A DNA stretch of 64,000 bases, taken from Bacillus sp. UNC41MFS5 (GTDB lineage Bacteria > Bacillota > Bacilli > Bacillales_B > DSM-18226). The translations under genes and the position numbers were made by a program. Shown piece by piece: positions 48,719 through 56,973 of this stretch; the first letter of the stretch is position 1; the number at the start of each line of letters is the position of its first letter. The DNA lies in the NCBI RefSeq assembly GCF_000686805.1, contig NZ_KK366019.1, forward strand, positions 367,665 through 431,664, written 5' to 3'. Under the pieces are notes generated by a model. The model made no database searches and was not told the origin of the DNA. It saw only the letters and a program-made list of their open reading frames with translations.

Positions 48719-50362
48719 CTAGATATTTTCTATCTTCTCTAATTCCACACGGCCGGGTTCAAATGTAACCACGTTCGATAACTCCAGAACTTGTGCTTCT
48801 TCAAGTCCATCAATTAATTTTAAGACATGAATGACGTCGGCATTTAATGTTTTATCCACAGTTAATACCATGATTGCCTCACCGCCTACTTCCGTACGAC
48901 CAACCTGCATCGTGCCAATATTGATTTGATGGTCTCCCAAGAGTGAACCTACCTTGCCAATCATACCTGGAACATCTCGATGTTTGATATATAATAGGAA
49001 CTTTTCTGGTTTAACATCAATTCGGTATTGATTAATTTTTAGAATTCTCGCTCCATACCCGTTTAAGACGGTTGCCCCAATTTTTGCTGTTTCAATATCA
49101 TTGGAGACACTTAATTCCATATAATTAGCAAATCCTTTATTCGTAGCATTTTTAACGACATTATACGAAACTCCTTGCTCTTTCAGTAAGTGCAAAGCAT
49201 TAATTAGATTAACAGAATCGCTTAAATGATAGGACAAGACACCTTTTAACATGGTACGAGTCAACAATTCCGTATCTTCATCAATTAAATCGCCATAATA
49301 ATTGATTTCTATTTTAGCAGGAGCCTGCTTATTTAATAATTGAATGACGAGCTGCCCCATTTGGTCCCCAAGTAGTAGGTACGGCTGCAGTTTTGCTTGG
49401 GTTTCGCCTGACATTTGCGGCATATTAACAGCGTTTTGAATCGACTGAGATTCAAAAATCTCAATGATTTCCGCGCTGACCTCTTGGGCTACTTTTTCCT
49501 GTGCTTCTATCGTAGAAGCCCCGAGATGTGGTGTTACAATGATATTTGGATTCTGCAATAATTCTGGGTCGGAAACAGGCTCTTTTTCAAATACGTCAAG
49601 TGCAGCACCTGCAACATGGCCGGACTGAATGGCTCTAACTAATGACTTTTCGTCGATCACACCACCGCGTGCACAATTGACAAATCGGACGCCTTTTTTT
49701 GTTTTTCGTAAATACGCATCATTAATCAGTCCTCTTGTGTCATTGGTAAGAGGTGTATGAATGGTAATAAAATCTGATTCTTGTGCAATTACATCGAGGC
49801 TTGCTTTCGTCATTCCAAGTTTTTTTGCTCGTTCTTCGGTCAGGTATGGATCAAATCCTAAAATGTTCATTCCAAAGCTTTTTGCCCGTTTCGCTACTTC
49901 TGTTCCGATTTTACCCATGCCAATCACGCCAAGAGTTTTTTTGTATAATTCCACACCCTTAAAAGAGTTACGGTCCCATTGCCCTGATACTGTCTTATGG
50001 TGGGCTTGAGGAATTTTCCGCGCCAATGATAGCATCATCGCTAAGGTATGCTCTGTTGCTGCAATGGTATTGGCGCCCGGGGCATTGATGACAATGATCC
50101 CTTTTTTCGTTGCCGCATTCACATCAATATTATCGACACCGACACCTGCTCTAGCAATCACACGGAGACGGCCGGCTGCTTTGAGTAGCTCTTCACTTAC
50201 TTTTGTTTGACTCCGGACAATTAGGGCGTCGTATTCTCCAATTATATTTTTTAATTCCTTTGTCGGTAGTGTTGGCTGGCGATCTAGGGTAAAATTAGGG
50301 TGTTCAATTAAACATTTCAATCCTGTGCTGCTAATTCCATCGGTTACAAGTACCTTATACAT
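48719..50362 (-). CDS. serA: D-3-phosphoglycerate dehydrogenase
   Basis: This 547-residue enzyme starts serine biosynthesis by oxidising 3-phosphoglycerate. The Rossmann motif is GVIGMGKIGTEVAK (about residues 145-158). The catalytic Arg lies in NCARGGVID, the Glu in DVFEKEP and the His in TPHLGASTIEAQ. An intervening domain (about 335-455) and a C-terminal ACT domain (about 468-540, YIKHRDVPGMIGKVGSLLG) mark the long Bacillus type, where serine feedback acts. The leader holds a T-box motif and a GC-rich inverted-repeat element. AGGAGG precedes the ATG. Confidence 0.95.
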   Translation of the reverse strand: MYKVLVTDGISSTGLKCLIEHPNFTLDRQPTLPTKELKNIIGEYDALIVRSQTKVSEELLKAAGRLRVIARAGVGVDNIDVNAATKKGIIVINAPGANTIAATEHTLAMMLSLARKIPQAHHKTVSGQWDRNSFKGVELYKKTLGVIGMGKIGTEVAKRAKSFGMNILGFDPYLTEERAKKLGMTKASLDVIAQESDFITIHTPLTNDTRGLINDAYLRKTKKGVRFVNCARGGVIDEKSLVRAIQSGHVAGAALDVFEKEPVSDPELLQNPNIIVTPHLGASTIEAQEKVAQEVSAEIIEIFESQSIQNAVNMPQMSGETQAKLQPYLLLGDQMGQLVIQLLNKQAPAKIEINYYGDLIDEDTELLTRTMLKGVLSYHLSDSVNLINALHLLKEQGVSYNVVKNATNKGFANYMELSVSNDIETAKIGATVLNGYGARILKINQYRIDVKPEKFLLYIKHRDVPGMIGKVGSLLGDHQINIGTMQVGRTEVGGEAIMVLTVDKTLNADVIHVLKLIDGLEEAQVLELSNVVTFEPGRVELEKIENI

Positions 50363-50389
50363 GCTCGTAATCCTCCTTTAATTTTCTTA

Positions 50390-50573
50390 GGCTGTGTAAA
50401 ACTTGTCTGTTGATTTCCGTTCCAGGCACTTCGCTTTCCGCGGGCGTGCCGGGGAGCCTCCTCGTCGCTTTGCTCCTGCGGGGTCTCCCCTGCCCCGTAC
50501 TCCCGCAGGAGTCTTCGTGCCTTCCACTCCAATCAACAGAGTGCCAAAATCAACATTAACCTTTAACACAGCC
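50390..50573. repeat. GC-rich inverted-repeat element (MITE-like) in the serA leader
   Basis: Outer ends GGCTGTGTAAAA (50390-50401) and, on the other strand, GGCTGTGTTAAA (50573-50562) are inverted repeats. Inner ends CTGTTGATT (50407-50415) and AATCAACAG (50531-50539) are too. The core is far richer in GC than its surroundings and contains CTCCTGCGGG and CCCGCAGGAG arms. It resembles a non-coding repeat dispersed in many Bacillus genomes. Short reading frames across it (60-odd codons on the minus strand) are not genes. It lies between the T-box terminator and the serA ribosome binding site. Confidence 0.75.
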
Positions 50574-50578
50574 ACCTA

Positions 50579-50746
50579 ATAAAAAACGCCCCTCATAACA
50601 GACTGATTTGTCTTGTTATGAGGGACGTGTATAGATGCGTGGTGCCACCCTCGTTTGCTGAGTCATATTCTTAATGTCTTATTCGTCATCACTTGTCATG
50701 TATAGAAACATATAATTGATTGAATATTCAAAAATAAACTAAATAT
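50579..50746 (-). promoter_or_regulatory. T-box-type leader and terminator upstream of serA
   Basis: On the minus strand AGGGTGGCACCACG (50651-50638) is the conserved T-box sequence that pairs with the uncharged tRNA acceptor end. It is followed by a terminator whose arms (50600-50586 and 50627-50614) form a long stem ending in a T run; the CGTCCCTC arm is the classical alternate partner of the T-box. A SigA-like promoter (TTTACA at 50783-50778, TAGAAT at 50759-50754, 18-bp spacer) would start the transcript near 50746. Only about 95 nt precede the T-box, too short for a normal Stem I-III, and I cannot place a specifier loop. Confidence 0.75.
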
Positions 50747-50858
50747 AGGGATTATTCTACAACTAAACTTTAAGGATTGTAAAGGGAAAGAAGAAAAAAT
50801 TAATAAAATTTATGATAAAAAATTTTGTTCAAAAAATGTTATCCTTTTATGGCGCGGG

Positions 50859-50872
50859 GGTAAGCGTTTACA
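50859..50872. promoter_or_regulatory. cre-like site between serA and hom
   Basis: GGTAAGCGTTTACA matches 13 of 14 cre positions and its reverse complement TGTAAACGCTTACC also matches 13. It lies 26 bp before the hom -35 box and about 75 bp upstream of the serA leader promoter, so CcpA could act on either gene. Confidence 0.6.
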
Positions 50873-50897
50873 AAGTAGAACGCTAGAAACATATCTA

Positions 50898-50926
50898 TTG
50901 TAAAAAAATTCAGAGAATAATATAAT
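50898..50926 (+). promoter_or_regulatory. SigA promoter of hom-thrB
   Basis: TTGTAA (50898-50903), a 17-bp spacer and a perfect TATAAT (50921-50926). Confidence 0.8.
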
Positions 50927-50941
50927 GTCTACAATAGAAAA

Positions 50942-50970
50942 ACAAATGTGCGTCACACAAGGACATTTGT
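50942..50970 (+). promoter_or_regulatory. Leader hairpin directly before the hom ribosome binding site
   Basis: ACAAATGT (50942-50949) and ACATTTGT (50963-50970) pair perfectly over 8 bp around a 13-nt loop. AGGAGGG follows without a gap. A protein, RNA or stalled ribosome at this hairpin could influence hom translation; no known riboswitch class is recognised. Confidence 0.45.
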
Positions 50971-50983
50971 AGGAGGGTAAAAC

Positions 50984-52279
50984 ATGAAGGCAATCACGAT
51001 TGGGTTATTAGGTTTAGGTACTGTTGGTTGTGGTGTAGTGAAAATTATCAAAAAAAATCAAGATAAATTAATCCACCAAGTGGGGTGCCCGGTTGTTATT
51101 AAAAAGGTCCTTGTTAAGGATTTACATAAAAACAGACCCGTAGAAGTAGATACAAAGCTTCTAACCTCGAATGCAGACGAAATCCTTTATGATGAAGAAA
51201 TAGATGTAGTGATCGAGGTAATGGGCGGGCTCCAGGATACAAAAGATTACTTAATTACTGCACTAAGACAAGGCAAGCATGTTGTCACTGCTAATAAGGA
51301 TTTAATGGCTTTACATGGCTCTGAACTGTTAACAGTTGCTTCTGAACACGGCTGTGATTTGTTTTATGAAGCCAGTGTGGCAGGGGGAATTCCAATTCTA
51401 AGAGGATTAGTCGATGGACTTGCCTCTGACCGAATTAAACAACTAATGGGAATTGTAAATGGAACAACCAATTATATACTAACTAAAATGAGTGAAGAAG
51501 GCCGTACCTATGAAGAGGTCCTTAAGGAAGCACAAGAGCTTGGCTTTGCTGAATCTGATCCGACCTCAGATGTAGAAGGACTAGACGCTGCTCGTAAAAT
51601 GACGATCCTAGCTACATTGGGCTTTTCTATGCATATTGATTTAGAAGATGTCCAAGTTTCAGGGATTTCCAAGGTTACCGATGAAGATTTACGCTATGGA
51701 AAACAATTGGGATATACCATGAAACTAATAGGTTATGCTCATCGTGAAGGGGAGAAAGTTGAGGTTAGTGTCGCACCAACTTTCCTATCCAATAATCATC
51801 CGCTAGCATCTGTTCAAAATGAGTATAATGCCGTTTATGTCTACGGTGAATCTGTAGGAGAGACCATGTTTTATGGACCTGGGGCTGGAAGTCTGCCAAC
51901 GGCCACTGCTATCGTTTCAGACTTAGTTGCGGTAATAAAAAATCTAAGGCTAGGGGTAAATGGAAGAAGTGCGGTGACTCCACAATATCCAAAGCAATTG
52001 AAAGATAATGATGAAAAATACTCTAAATATTTTTTAAGAATTCATGTGCAAGATGAAGTGGGTGTTTTCGCTGACATCACCACCATTTTTGCAAAATATG
52101 GCGTCAGTTTTGAAAAAATCTTACAGCTTCCTGTTAAGAAAAATGAAACATCAGAAATTGTGCTAGTCACTCACAAAGCATCGTTATCCAATTATGATAA
52201 AATATTACTAGAATTGAATGATCTCCATGCGGTTAAGGAAATAAAAAGTGCCTATCGAGTGGTGAGAAAATCGTTATAA
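50984..52279 (+). CDS. hom: Homoserine dehydrogenase
   Basis: This 431-residue enzyme reduces aspartate semialdehyde to homoserine for threonine and methionine. The nucleotide-binding start is LLGLGTVGCGVVKII, the substrate-binding region contains GGIPILRGLVDGL and MGIVNGTTNYILTKM, with the catalytic Lys expected in the conserved GLDAARKM region. A C-terminal ACT domain (about residues 348-428, FLRIHVQDEVGVFADITTIF) marks the feedback-inhibited Bacillus form. AGGAGGG precedes the ATG. thrB follows after 60 bp; thrC, which lies between them in B. subtilis, is missing. Confidence 0.95.
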   Translation: MKAITIGLLGLGTVGCGVVKIIKKNQDKLIHQVGCPVVIKKVLVKDLHKNRPVEVDTKLLTSNADEILYDEEIDVVIEVMGGLQDTKDYLITALRQGKHVVTANKDLMALHGSELLTVASEHGCDLFYEASVAGGIPILRGLVDGLASDRIKQLMGIVNGTTNYILTKMSEEGRTYEEVLKEAQELGFAESDPTSDVEGLDAARKMTILATLGFSMHIDLEDVQVSGISKVTDEDLRYGKQLGYTMKLIGYAHREGEKVEVSVAPTFLSNNHPLASVQNEYNAVYVYGESVGETMFYGPGAGSLPTATAIVSDLVAVIKNLRLGVNGRSAVTPQYPKQLKDNDEKYSKYFLRIHVQDEVGVFADITTIFAKYGVSFEKILQLPVKKNETSEIVLVTHKASLSNYDKILLELNDLHAVKEIKSAYRVVRKSL

Positions 52280-52339
52280 GAGGGCCAGAATTATTAGTCT
52301 AAAAGCAGTCACACAACATATTCAAGGAGTTGTCCAAGG

Positions 52340-53257
52340 GTGACCCTAAATGATCGTTTTATTATTAAAGTACCAGCTAGTACAGCTAATCTAGGTCCAG
52401 GTTTCGATTCAATGGGCCTTGCTGTCGATTTGTATTTAACATTAGAAGTCGAGAAAAGTGATAAGTGGAACATTCAATCTGTAAGTGATGAATTGAAGGA
52501 CTTCCCAACGGATAAGACCAATTTTATTCTGCAAATTGCCATCAAAACTGCTAGTAAATACGGAATCAATTTACACCCATGCCAAATCAAAGTTGCCAGT
52601 GACATTCCTTTGGCTCGTGGTCTAGGTTCAAGTGCGGCAGCCATAGTTGCAGGGATTGAGCTTGCTGATTCAGTAGGAAATATCGGTTTAACACAGGAAG
52701 AAAAATTGCTTATCGCGACAGAAGTGGAAGGTCATCCCGATAATGTGGGTGCCTCTCTGTTCGGCGGATTATTCATTGGCTCTTATCAGGATAACGAAGT
52801 AGACATGCTCAGCATCTCTAATATTTCTTTTGAGATGGTGGCCGTCATTCCAGATGAAATTCTCTTAACGAAGGATTCTCGCGGGGTTCTCCCAGAAGAA
52901 TTTTCTCGTGAATGTGCGATCCAAGCCTCTTCAACGGCTAATCTGTTGGTCGCAGCCCTCTTAACTCAAAACTGGGGGTTAGCAGGGAAAATGATGGGCC
53001 AAGACCTTTTTCACCATCCATACCGCAAACCTCTCATTCGCGCCTATCAGGAAATAGAGGAAAGGGCTAAAGAACTGGGTGCGTTTGGAGTAGCACTAAG
53101 TGGTGCAGGACCAACTGTTCTTTGTTTTACAGAGAAAGGGAAGGGGAAGTTTGTCGAACGTGGCTTGAGAAGTGAATTTTCAACGATGTCTACAAAAATC
53201 CTTACGATTGATTATATTGGGAGCAGTGTTAACCCAGTGGAGAGATTTGTGAAATAA
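52340..53257 (+). CDS. thrB: Homoserine kinase
   Basis: This 305-residue GHMP kinase phosphorylates homoserine. The N-terminal PASTANLGPGFDSMGLA and ATP-binding PLARGLGSSAAAIVAG (about residues 88-103) are diagnostic, as is the C-terminal GVALSGAGPTVLCF. It starts with GTG behind AAGGAG at about 12 nt. The product needs threonine synthase, whose gene is not in this cluster. The stop codon lies inside the terminator hairpin that follows. Confidence 0.95.
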   Translation: MTLNDRFIIKVPASTANLGPGFDSMGLAVDLYLTLEVEKSDKWNIQSVSDELKDFPTDKTNFILQIAIKTASKYGINLHPCQIKVASDIPLARGLGSSAAAIVAGIELADSVGNIGLTQEEKLLIATEVEGHPDNVGASLFGGLFIGSYQDNEVDMLSISNISFEMVAVIPDEILLTKDSRGVLPEEFSRECAIQASSTANLLVAALLTQNWGLAGKMMGQDLFHHPYRKPLIRAYQEIEERAKELGAFGVALSGAGPTVLCFTEKGKGKFVERGLRSEFSTMSTKILTIDYIGSSVNPVERFVK

Positions 53258-53271
53258 TCTCTCCACTTTTA
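53237..53271. terminator. Terminator overlapping the thrB stop codon
   Basis: GTGGAGAGATT (53237-53247) and AATCTCTCCAC (53256-53266) pair perfectly over 11 bp, followed by TTTTAT. The 5' arm encodes the last thrB residues, a compact arrangement. Confidence 0.8.
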
Positions 53272-55806
53272 TTTTGAATTTCTTTGAAGAAAATGCTCAA
53301 ATTCTTCCTTATTTAAAGGCTTACTGAATAAGTATCCCTGCATTTGTACGCAGTTTTTCGATAGTAAGAATTCTTTTTGATACTCTTCTTCTACCCCTTC
53401 AGCGATTACATGAAGATGGAGACTACGTGCAAGATTAATAATCGCTTCAGGAATCTCTGAATTTGCATAATCCTCATGAATATCTTGAATGAAAGATTTA
53501 TCAATTTTTAAGATATCAATCGGTAAATTCTTTAAATAGTTCAAGGAAGAATAACCTGTTCCAAAATCATCAATGGAAATCTTAATCCCCATATTCTGAA
53601 GGGTTTTTAATGATTCGACAATTTCAGAAGAATTATTTAAGAGAATACTTTCCGTAATTTCTATTTCAAAATTGCTTGGCCCCAATTGACTCGCAGCTAG
53701 AATTTCTTTGACCTGATTTACCATATTGCGAGGTTCTTGAAATTGCCGAGCTGAAAAATTAACTGAAACAGATAGGGGGAGGGAACGTGTTCGATTCCAT
53801 TTACTAACCTTTTGACACGCTTCCTTCATTACATATTCCCATAATTGATGGATTAATCCAATGTCTTCAGCAATCGGAATAAACAAATCAGGTGAGACGT
53901 ATCCTAATTCTTCATCTTTCCATCTTATGAGGGCCTCTGCTCCAAAAATCACCCCTAATTCAACATTAACCTTCGGTTGATAGTAAACTTCCACACTTCC
54001 ACTTTCGATTGCCTTCCGTAACCGTGCTTCTAGTCTTGGTCTTTCGATATTCGATTGAATTAATTTTTCCGAATAAACGATGGCTTTGTTTCCCCCCAGC
54101 TTTTTAGCTGAGTACATCGCAAGGTCTGCATAAACAATTAGTGTGTCCATATTGTCGGTATGTTCCGGAAACAAACTAATGCCGCAGCTTGCACTGAGAT
54201 AAATTTCGTTGCCATCTAAAAGATATATTTTTTTAAGATTATTGACGATTTTTTCTGCTGCGGCCTTCGTTTCCATTAGACTATGACTTAATAACAAAAT
54301 AATAAATTCATCGCCGCCTTGCCTGGTAATAATCGCATTTTCACTGGGTAAACTTGCGATAATCCGCTCAGCAATGATTTTCAGTATTTCATCTCCTTTG
54401 TTATGTCCAAAAGAGTCATTCACTTGTTTAAAACGGTCCATATCGATGAAAAAAACTGATAGGGTGTCACTTGTTTGATTTGCCTGCTGGATAAATGAGT
54501 GTAACTTTTCTTGCAAATATCTCCGGTTAAGCAAACCAGTTAATGGGTCGTGATATGCCTGATATTCAATAAGCTCTTTACTCTTGTTTAAATCATTTAC
54601 GTAACTCTGCAGGTCTTTCGATAAGGCGTTCACATTTTCCGTAAGCAGACCTAATTCATCTTTTCTATTTAGATGCAATATATTTCCAAAGTTCCCTTGT
54701 GCAATATCATTAACCTGCTCAACAATATACCCAATTGGCTGAGTAATGGAACGGGAGAAAATCAAACTGATAATAAAGACAATCATCATAACGATAAAGG
54801 AGAGCAGAACATGGACCATTAGTTCATGTGTGAGTTCCCTCTTGATGAGTCCATAATCATAGGCAAGCCCAATTACAAATGGTTCTGGTGTGGAATAAAC
54901 AGGAACGAAGGTTTTCATCAAATTTTTGCCCTGAATATCATCATCCTTGTAGGATTGTACATGTTTTGAATTTATCGCCCGTTTGATATAGGATGCATCT
55001 ACTTTTTCGTTACGGTACTTATATGAGCCATACCATATTTGTTGGGCGGATATCCGAATATAACTATTTCCGTTTAAATGAACAATTTCTTTCTTTTTAC
55101 CAAAGTTTTTGGGATTGAAAACAGTGATTTCTAAAACCCCGCGTTCTTTTGTAAAACCTTTAATTACCTGTCCTGGACCAAATTGTTTCTCATATTCTAA
55201 TACTTCATTGTCACGAAAGTATGGATTAATAATATAGTTCGTCGTCCCGTCAAAAAAGTAGCCCCATTTATCGGTATGATCTGGATTGGAAGAAGCAACT
55301 TCAATCGGACCAGACCAAAAATGAGGCAGGATTAAACCTTTTTCAACAGAAACAGGAGTTAGATTAAATAGCTGCTGGAAGGCATCATACCAATAGCCCC
55401 AACCCTTTGTAGACATATTAATTTCTTTAGGGTCGGAGGATTTTACTCCAATAATATCATCTGCTGTTTTCGCTAGCAGGGTTATATGTGATACCCTTAC
55501 TTCCTGGGCCAGTTTTTTTAATTGTTCATTTGTAATATCCTGATAGTTTGGCGGCAGTGCATGCTTAATCGCTAACGAAGCCATCCTTAAGTCTCTGCCA
55601 AGAATATCTTCAACATACAATGAGCCCTCTCTAATATTTTCAACTTGAAACGACACTTCTTTAGTGATCATATCAATTTCTCTTTCGTTATTTGAAAGCA
55701 GCTGATTTTTTGAACGAAGAAAATGAATCGTATTATTAGAAACTAAAATTAAAAAAACTAACAAGCAAAAAATCAGTGGCATCTTTTTTTTGATGGACAA
55801 TGACAC
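53269..55806 (-). CDS. Membrane sensor with HAMP, GGDEF and EAL domains
   Basis: This 845-residue protein has a first membrane segment (about residues 10-28), an extracellular sensor domain of about 290 residues (Cache-like by layout), a second segment (about 330-352), HAMP (about 353-405), GGDEF (about 420-580) and EAL (about 590-840). The cyclase motif RQGGDEF is intact. The EAL domain keeps GAEALIRW, the metal-binding DDFGTGYSS and the later EGVEE. Both c-di-GMP synthesis and breakdown are therefore possible. The signal is unknown. It stands alone between terminator and a small gene. Confidence 0.9.
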   Translation of the reverse strand: MSLSIKKKMPLIFCLLVFLILVSNNTIHFLRSKNQLLSNNEREIDMITKEVSFQVENIREGSLYVEDILGRDLRMASLAIKHALPPNYQDITNEQLKKLAQEVRVSHITLLAKTADDIIGVKSSDPKEINMSTKGWGYWYDAFQQLFNLTPVSVEKGLILPHFWSGPIEVASSNPDHTDKWGYFFDGTTNYIINPYFRDNEVLEYEKQFGPGQVIKGFTKERGVLEITVFNPKNFGKKKEIVHLNGNSYIRISAQQIWYGSYKYRNEKVDASYIKRAINSKHVQSYKDDDIQGKNLMKTFVPVYSTPEPFVIGLAYDYGLIKRELTHELMVHVLLSFIVMMIVFIISLIFSRSITQPIGYIVEQVNDIAQGNFGNILHLNRKDELGLLTENVNALSKDLQSYVNDLNKSKELIEYQAYHDPLTGLLNRRYLQEKLHSFIQQANQTSDTLSVFFIDMDRFKQVNDSFGHNKGDEILKIIAERIIASLPSENAIITRQGGDEFIILLLSHSLMETKAAAEKIVNNLKKIYLLDGNEIYLSASCGISLFPEHTDNMDTLIVYADLAMYSAKKLGGNKAIVYSEKLIQSNIERPRLEARLRKAIESGSVEVYYQPKVNVELGVIFGAEALIRWKDEELGYVSPDLFIPIAEDIGLIHQLWEYVMKEACQKVSKWNRTRSLPLSVSVNFSARQFQEPRNMVNQVKEILAASQLGPSNFEIEITESILLNNSSEIVESLKTLQNMGIKISIDDFGTGYSSLNYLKNLPIDILKIDKSFIQDIHEDYANSEIPEAIINLARSLHLHVIAEGVEEEYQKEFLLSKNCVQMQGYLFSKPLNKEEFEHFLQRNSK

Positions 55807-55889
55807 AACACCTCAGGTATAGCTGTGACCCATAGGATATTACAGGGATGAGTCACAACTGTTTTGATAAGAATCCACCCCAAAGACCT

Positions 55890-56033
55890 TTAACCTTTTT
55901 GACCTTCGAGCCATTCTTGATAACATTCCTCACACAATGATTCATCTCTTTCTTGGTTTGAAGAGATGAAGGATACATAGTGCAACTGTCTTTCTTCAAT
56001 ATCATTGGTACAATAAAAACATTTTTCAGGCAT
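55890..56033 (-). CDS. 47-residue protein with two CxxC pairs (zinc-binding type)
   Basis: This short frame, too small for most ORF searches, begins MPEKCFYCTNDIEERQL and continues to CEECYQEWLEGQKG and a stop. The pairs CFYC (residues 5-8) and CEEC are spaced like a small zinc ribbon. AAAGGAGG lies 6 nt before the ATG, one of the best ribosome binding sites in this part of the window. A longer frame of 74 codons across the same DNA (55853-56077) lacks such a site and looks spurious. Similar small zinc-finger proteins are common in Bacillaceae; the function is unknown. Confidence 0.7.
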   Translation of the reverse strand: MPEKCFYCTNDIEERQLHYVSFISSNQERDESLCEECYQEWLEGQKG

Positions 56034-56180
56034 CGGAATCCTCCTTTAATTTGTCGTATTACGATAGTTTTTTCCAAAAATTCTTTTTATTGCATAGAAA
56101 AAATCTCCACGTATGTTTTAACTTAGTTTGGCACGTAATATATGAATAAATGCAAATAAAAGAAGGAAAGGTGAGAGAAG

Positions 56181-56930
56181 ATGGAATTTTTAAATAAAGT
56201 GGTCATTGTAACAGGCGCTGCCAATGGGATTGGGCGAGGTGTTGCAACTGCCTATGCCAACGCTGGTGCTAAAGTCATCCTTGCAGATGTTGATGAAGAA
56301 ATAGGTAATTTAACGACGGAAGAAATTCGAAGTCTAGGAGGGGATGTTTTATTTGTAAAGACGGATGCTAGAAGAGCAGAAGATATTATTCGGTTAGTAG
56401 ACGTAACAAAACACAAGTATGGAAAAATTGATGTTCTAATTAATAATGCAGGTAAAGGGGTGTTTAAGTCTCCCCTAGAATTAACAATTGAAGAATGGGA
56501 TGATGTGATACAAACGAATTTAAGAAGTGTATTCCTCTGTTCGCGAGAAGTGGCAAAATATATGCGGGAGAATGAATCTGGTGGATCAATTGTCAATATC
56601 GCCTCGACACGGGCACTTATGTCAGAACCTAACTCGGAAGCTTACGCTGCTTCAAAAGGAGGAATTGTTGCGATAACCCATGCTTTGGCTGCGTCCTTAA
56701 GTGAATATCAAATTACGGTCAATGCTATTTCGCCTGGATGGATACATAACGGGGATAAATCACAATTAACAGAACTCGACCATGAACAGCATTTCTCAAA
56801 ACGTGTTGGTGAACCCAATGATATTGCTCGTGCATGTTTTTATCTAACCCATCGTGAAAATAATTTTGTAACAGGGATTAATTTAGTAGTGGATGGGGGA
56901 ATGACGAGAAAGATGATTTACGAGGAATAG
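56181..56930 (+). CDS. Short-chain dehydrogenase/reductase
   Basis: This 249-residue NAD(P)-dependent oxidoreductase has the glycine-rich TGAANGIGRG motif (residues 12-21), NNAGKG, and the catalytic Ser-Tyr-Lys set in NIASTRALMSEPNSEAYAASKGG (Tyr about 155, Lys about 159). The C-terminal FVTGINLVVDGGM is typical of FabG/glucose-dehydrogenase-like members. GAAAGGTGAG precedes the ATG. The substrate is unknown. Upstream DNA contains TTGGCAC, but the matching -12 element is absent. Confidence 0.85.
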   Translation: MEFLNKVVIVTGAANGIGRGVATAYANAGAKVILADVDEEIGNLTTEEIRSLGGDVLFVKTDARRAEDIIRLVDVTKHKYGKIDVLINNAGKGVFKSPLELTIEEWDDVIQTNLRSVFLCSREVAKYMRENESGGSIVNIASTRALMSEPNSEAYAASKGGIVAITHALAASLSEYQITVNAISPGWIHNGDKSQLTELDHEQHFSKRVGEPNDIARACFYLTHRENNFVTGINLVVDGGMTRKMIYEE

Positions 56931-56938
56931 AACAAACG

Positions 56939-56973
56939 AACTGGGCTCCAGACCGAACATTCTCAGCCCAGTT
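56939..56973. terminator. Hairpin between converging SDR and LysR genes
   Basis: AACTGGGCT and AGCCCAGTT pair over 9 bp; flanking AACAAAC and GTTTGTT can extend it past a bulge. The T tract is weak. It overlaps the last codon of the LysR gene. Confidence 0.5.

Noticed and set aside
50344..50575. Minus-strand frames of 62 codons across the serA leader
   Set aside because: They are made of the GC-rich repeat, are arginine- and glycine-rich by composition and differ in frame without ribosome binding sites.
55853..56077. 74-codon minus-strand frame
   Set aside because: It has no proper ribosome binding site and covers, in another frame, the better-supported 47-residue double-CxxC gene.
56128..56143. 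Possible sigma-54 promoter before the short-chain dehydrogenase gene (TTGGCAC then GTAATATATG)
   Set aside because: The -24 box is perfect, but no GC occurs at the -12 position, and no TATGCR dyad lies upstream.
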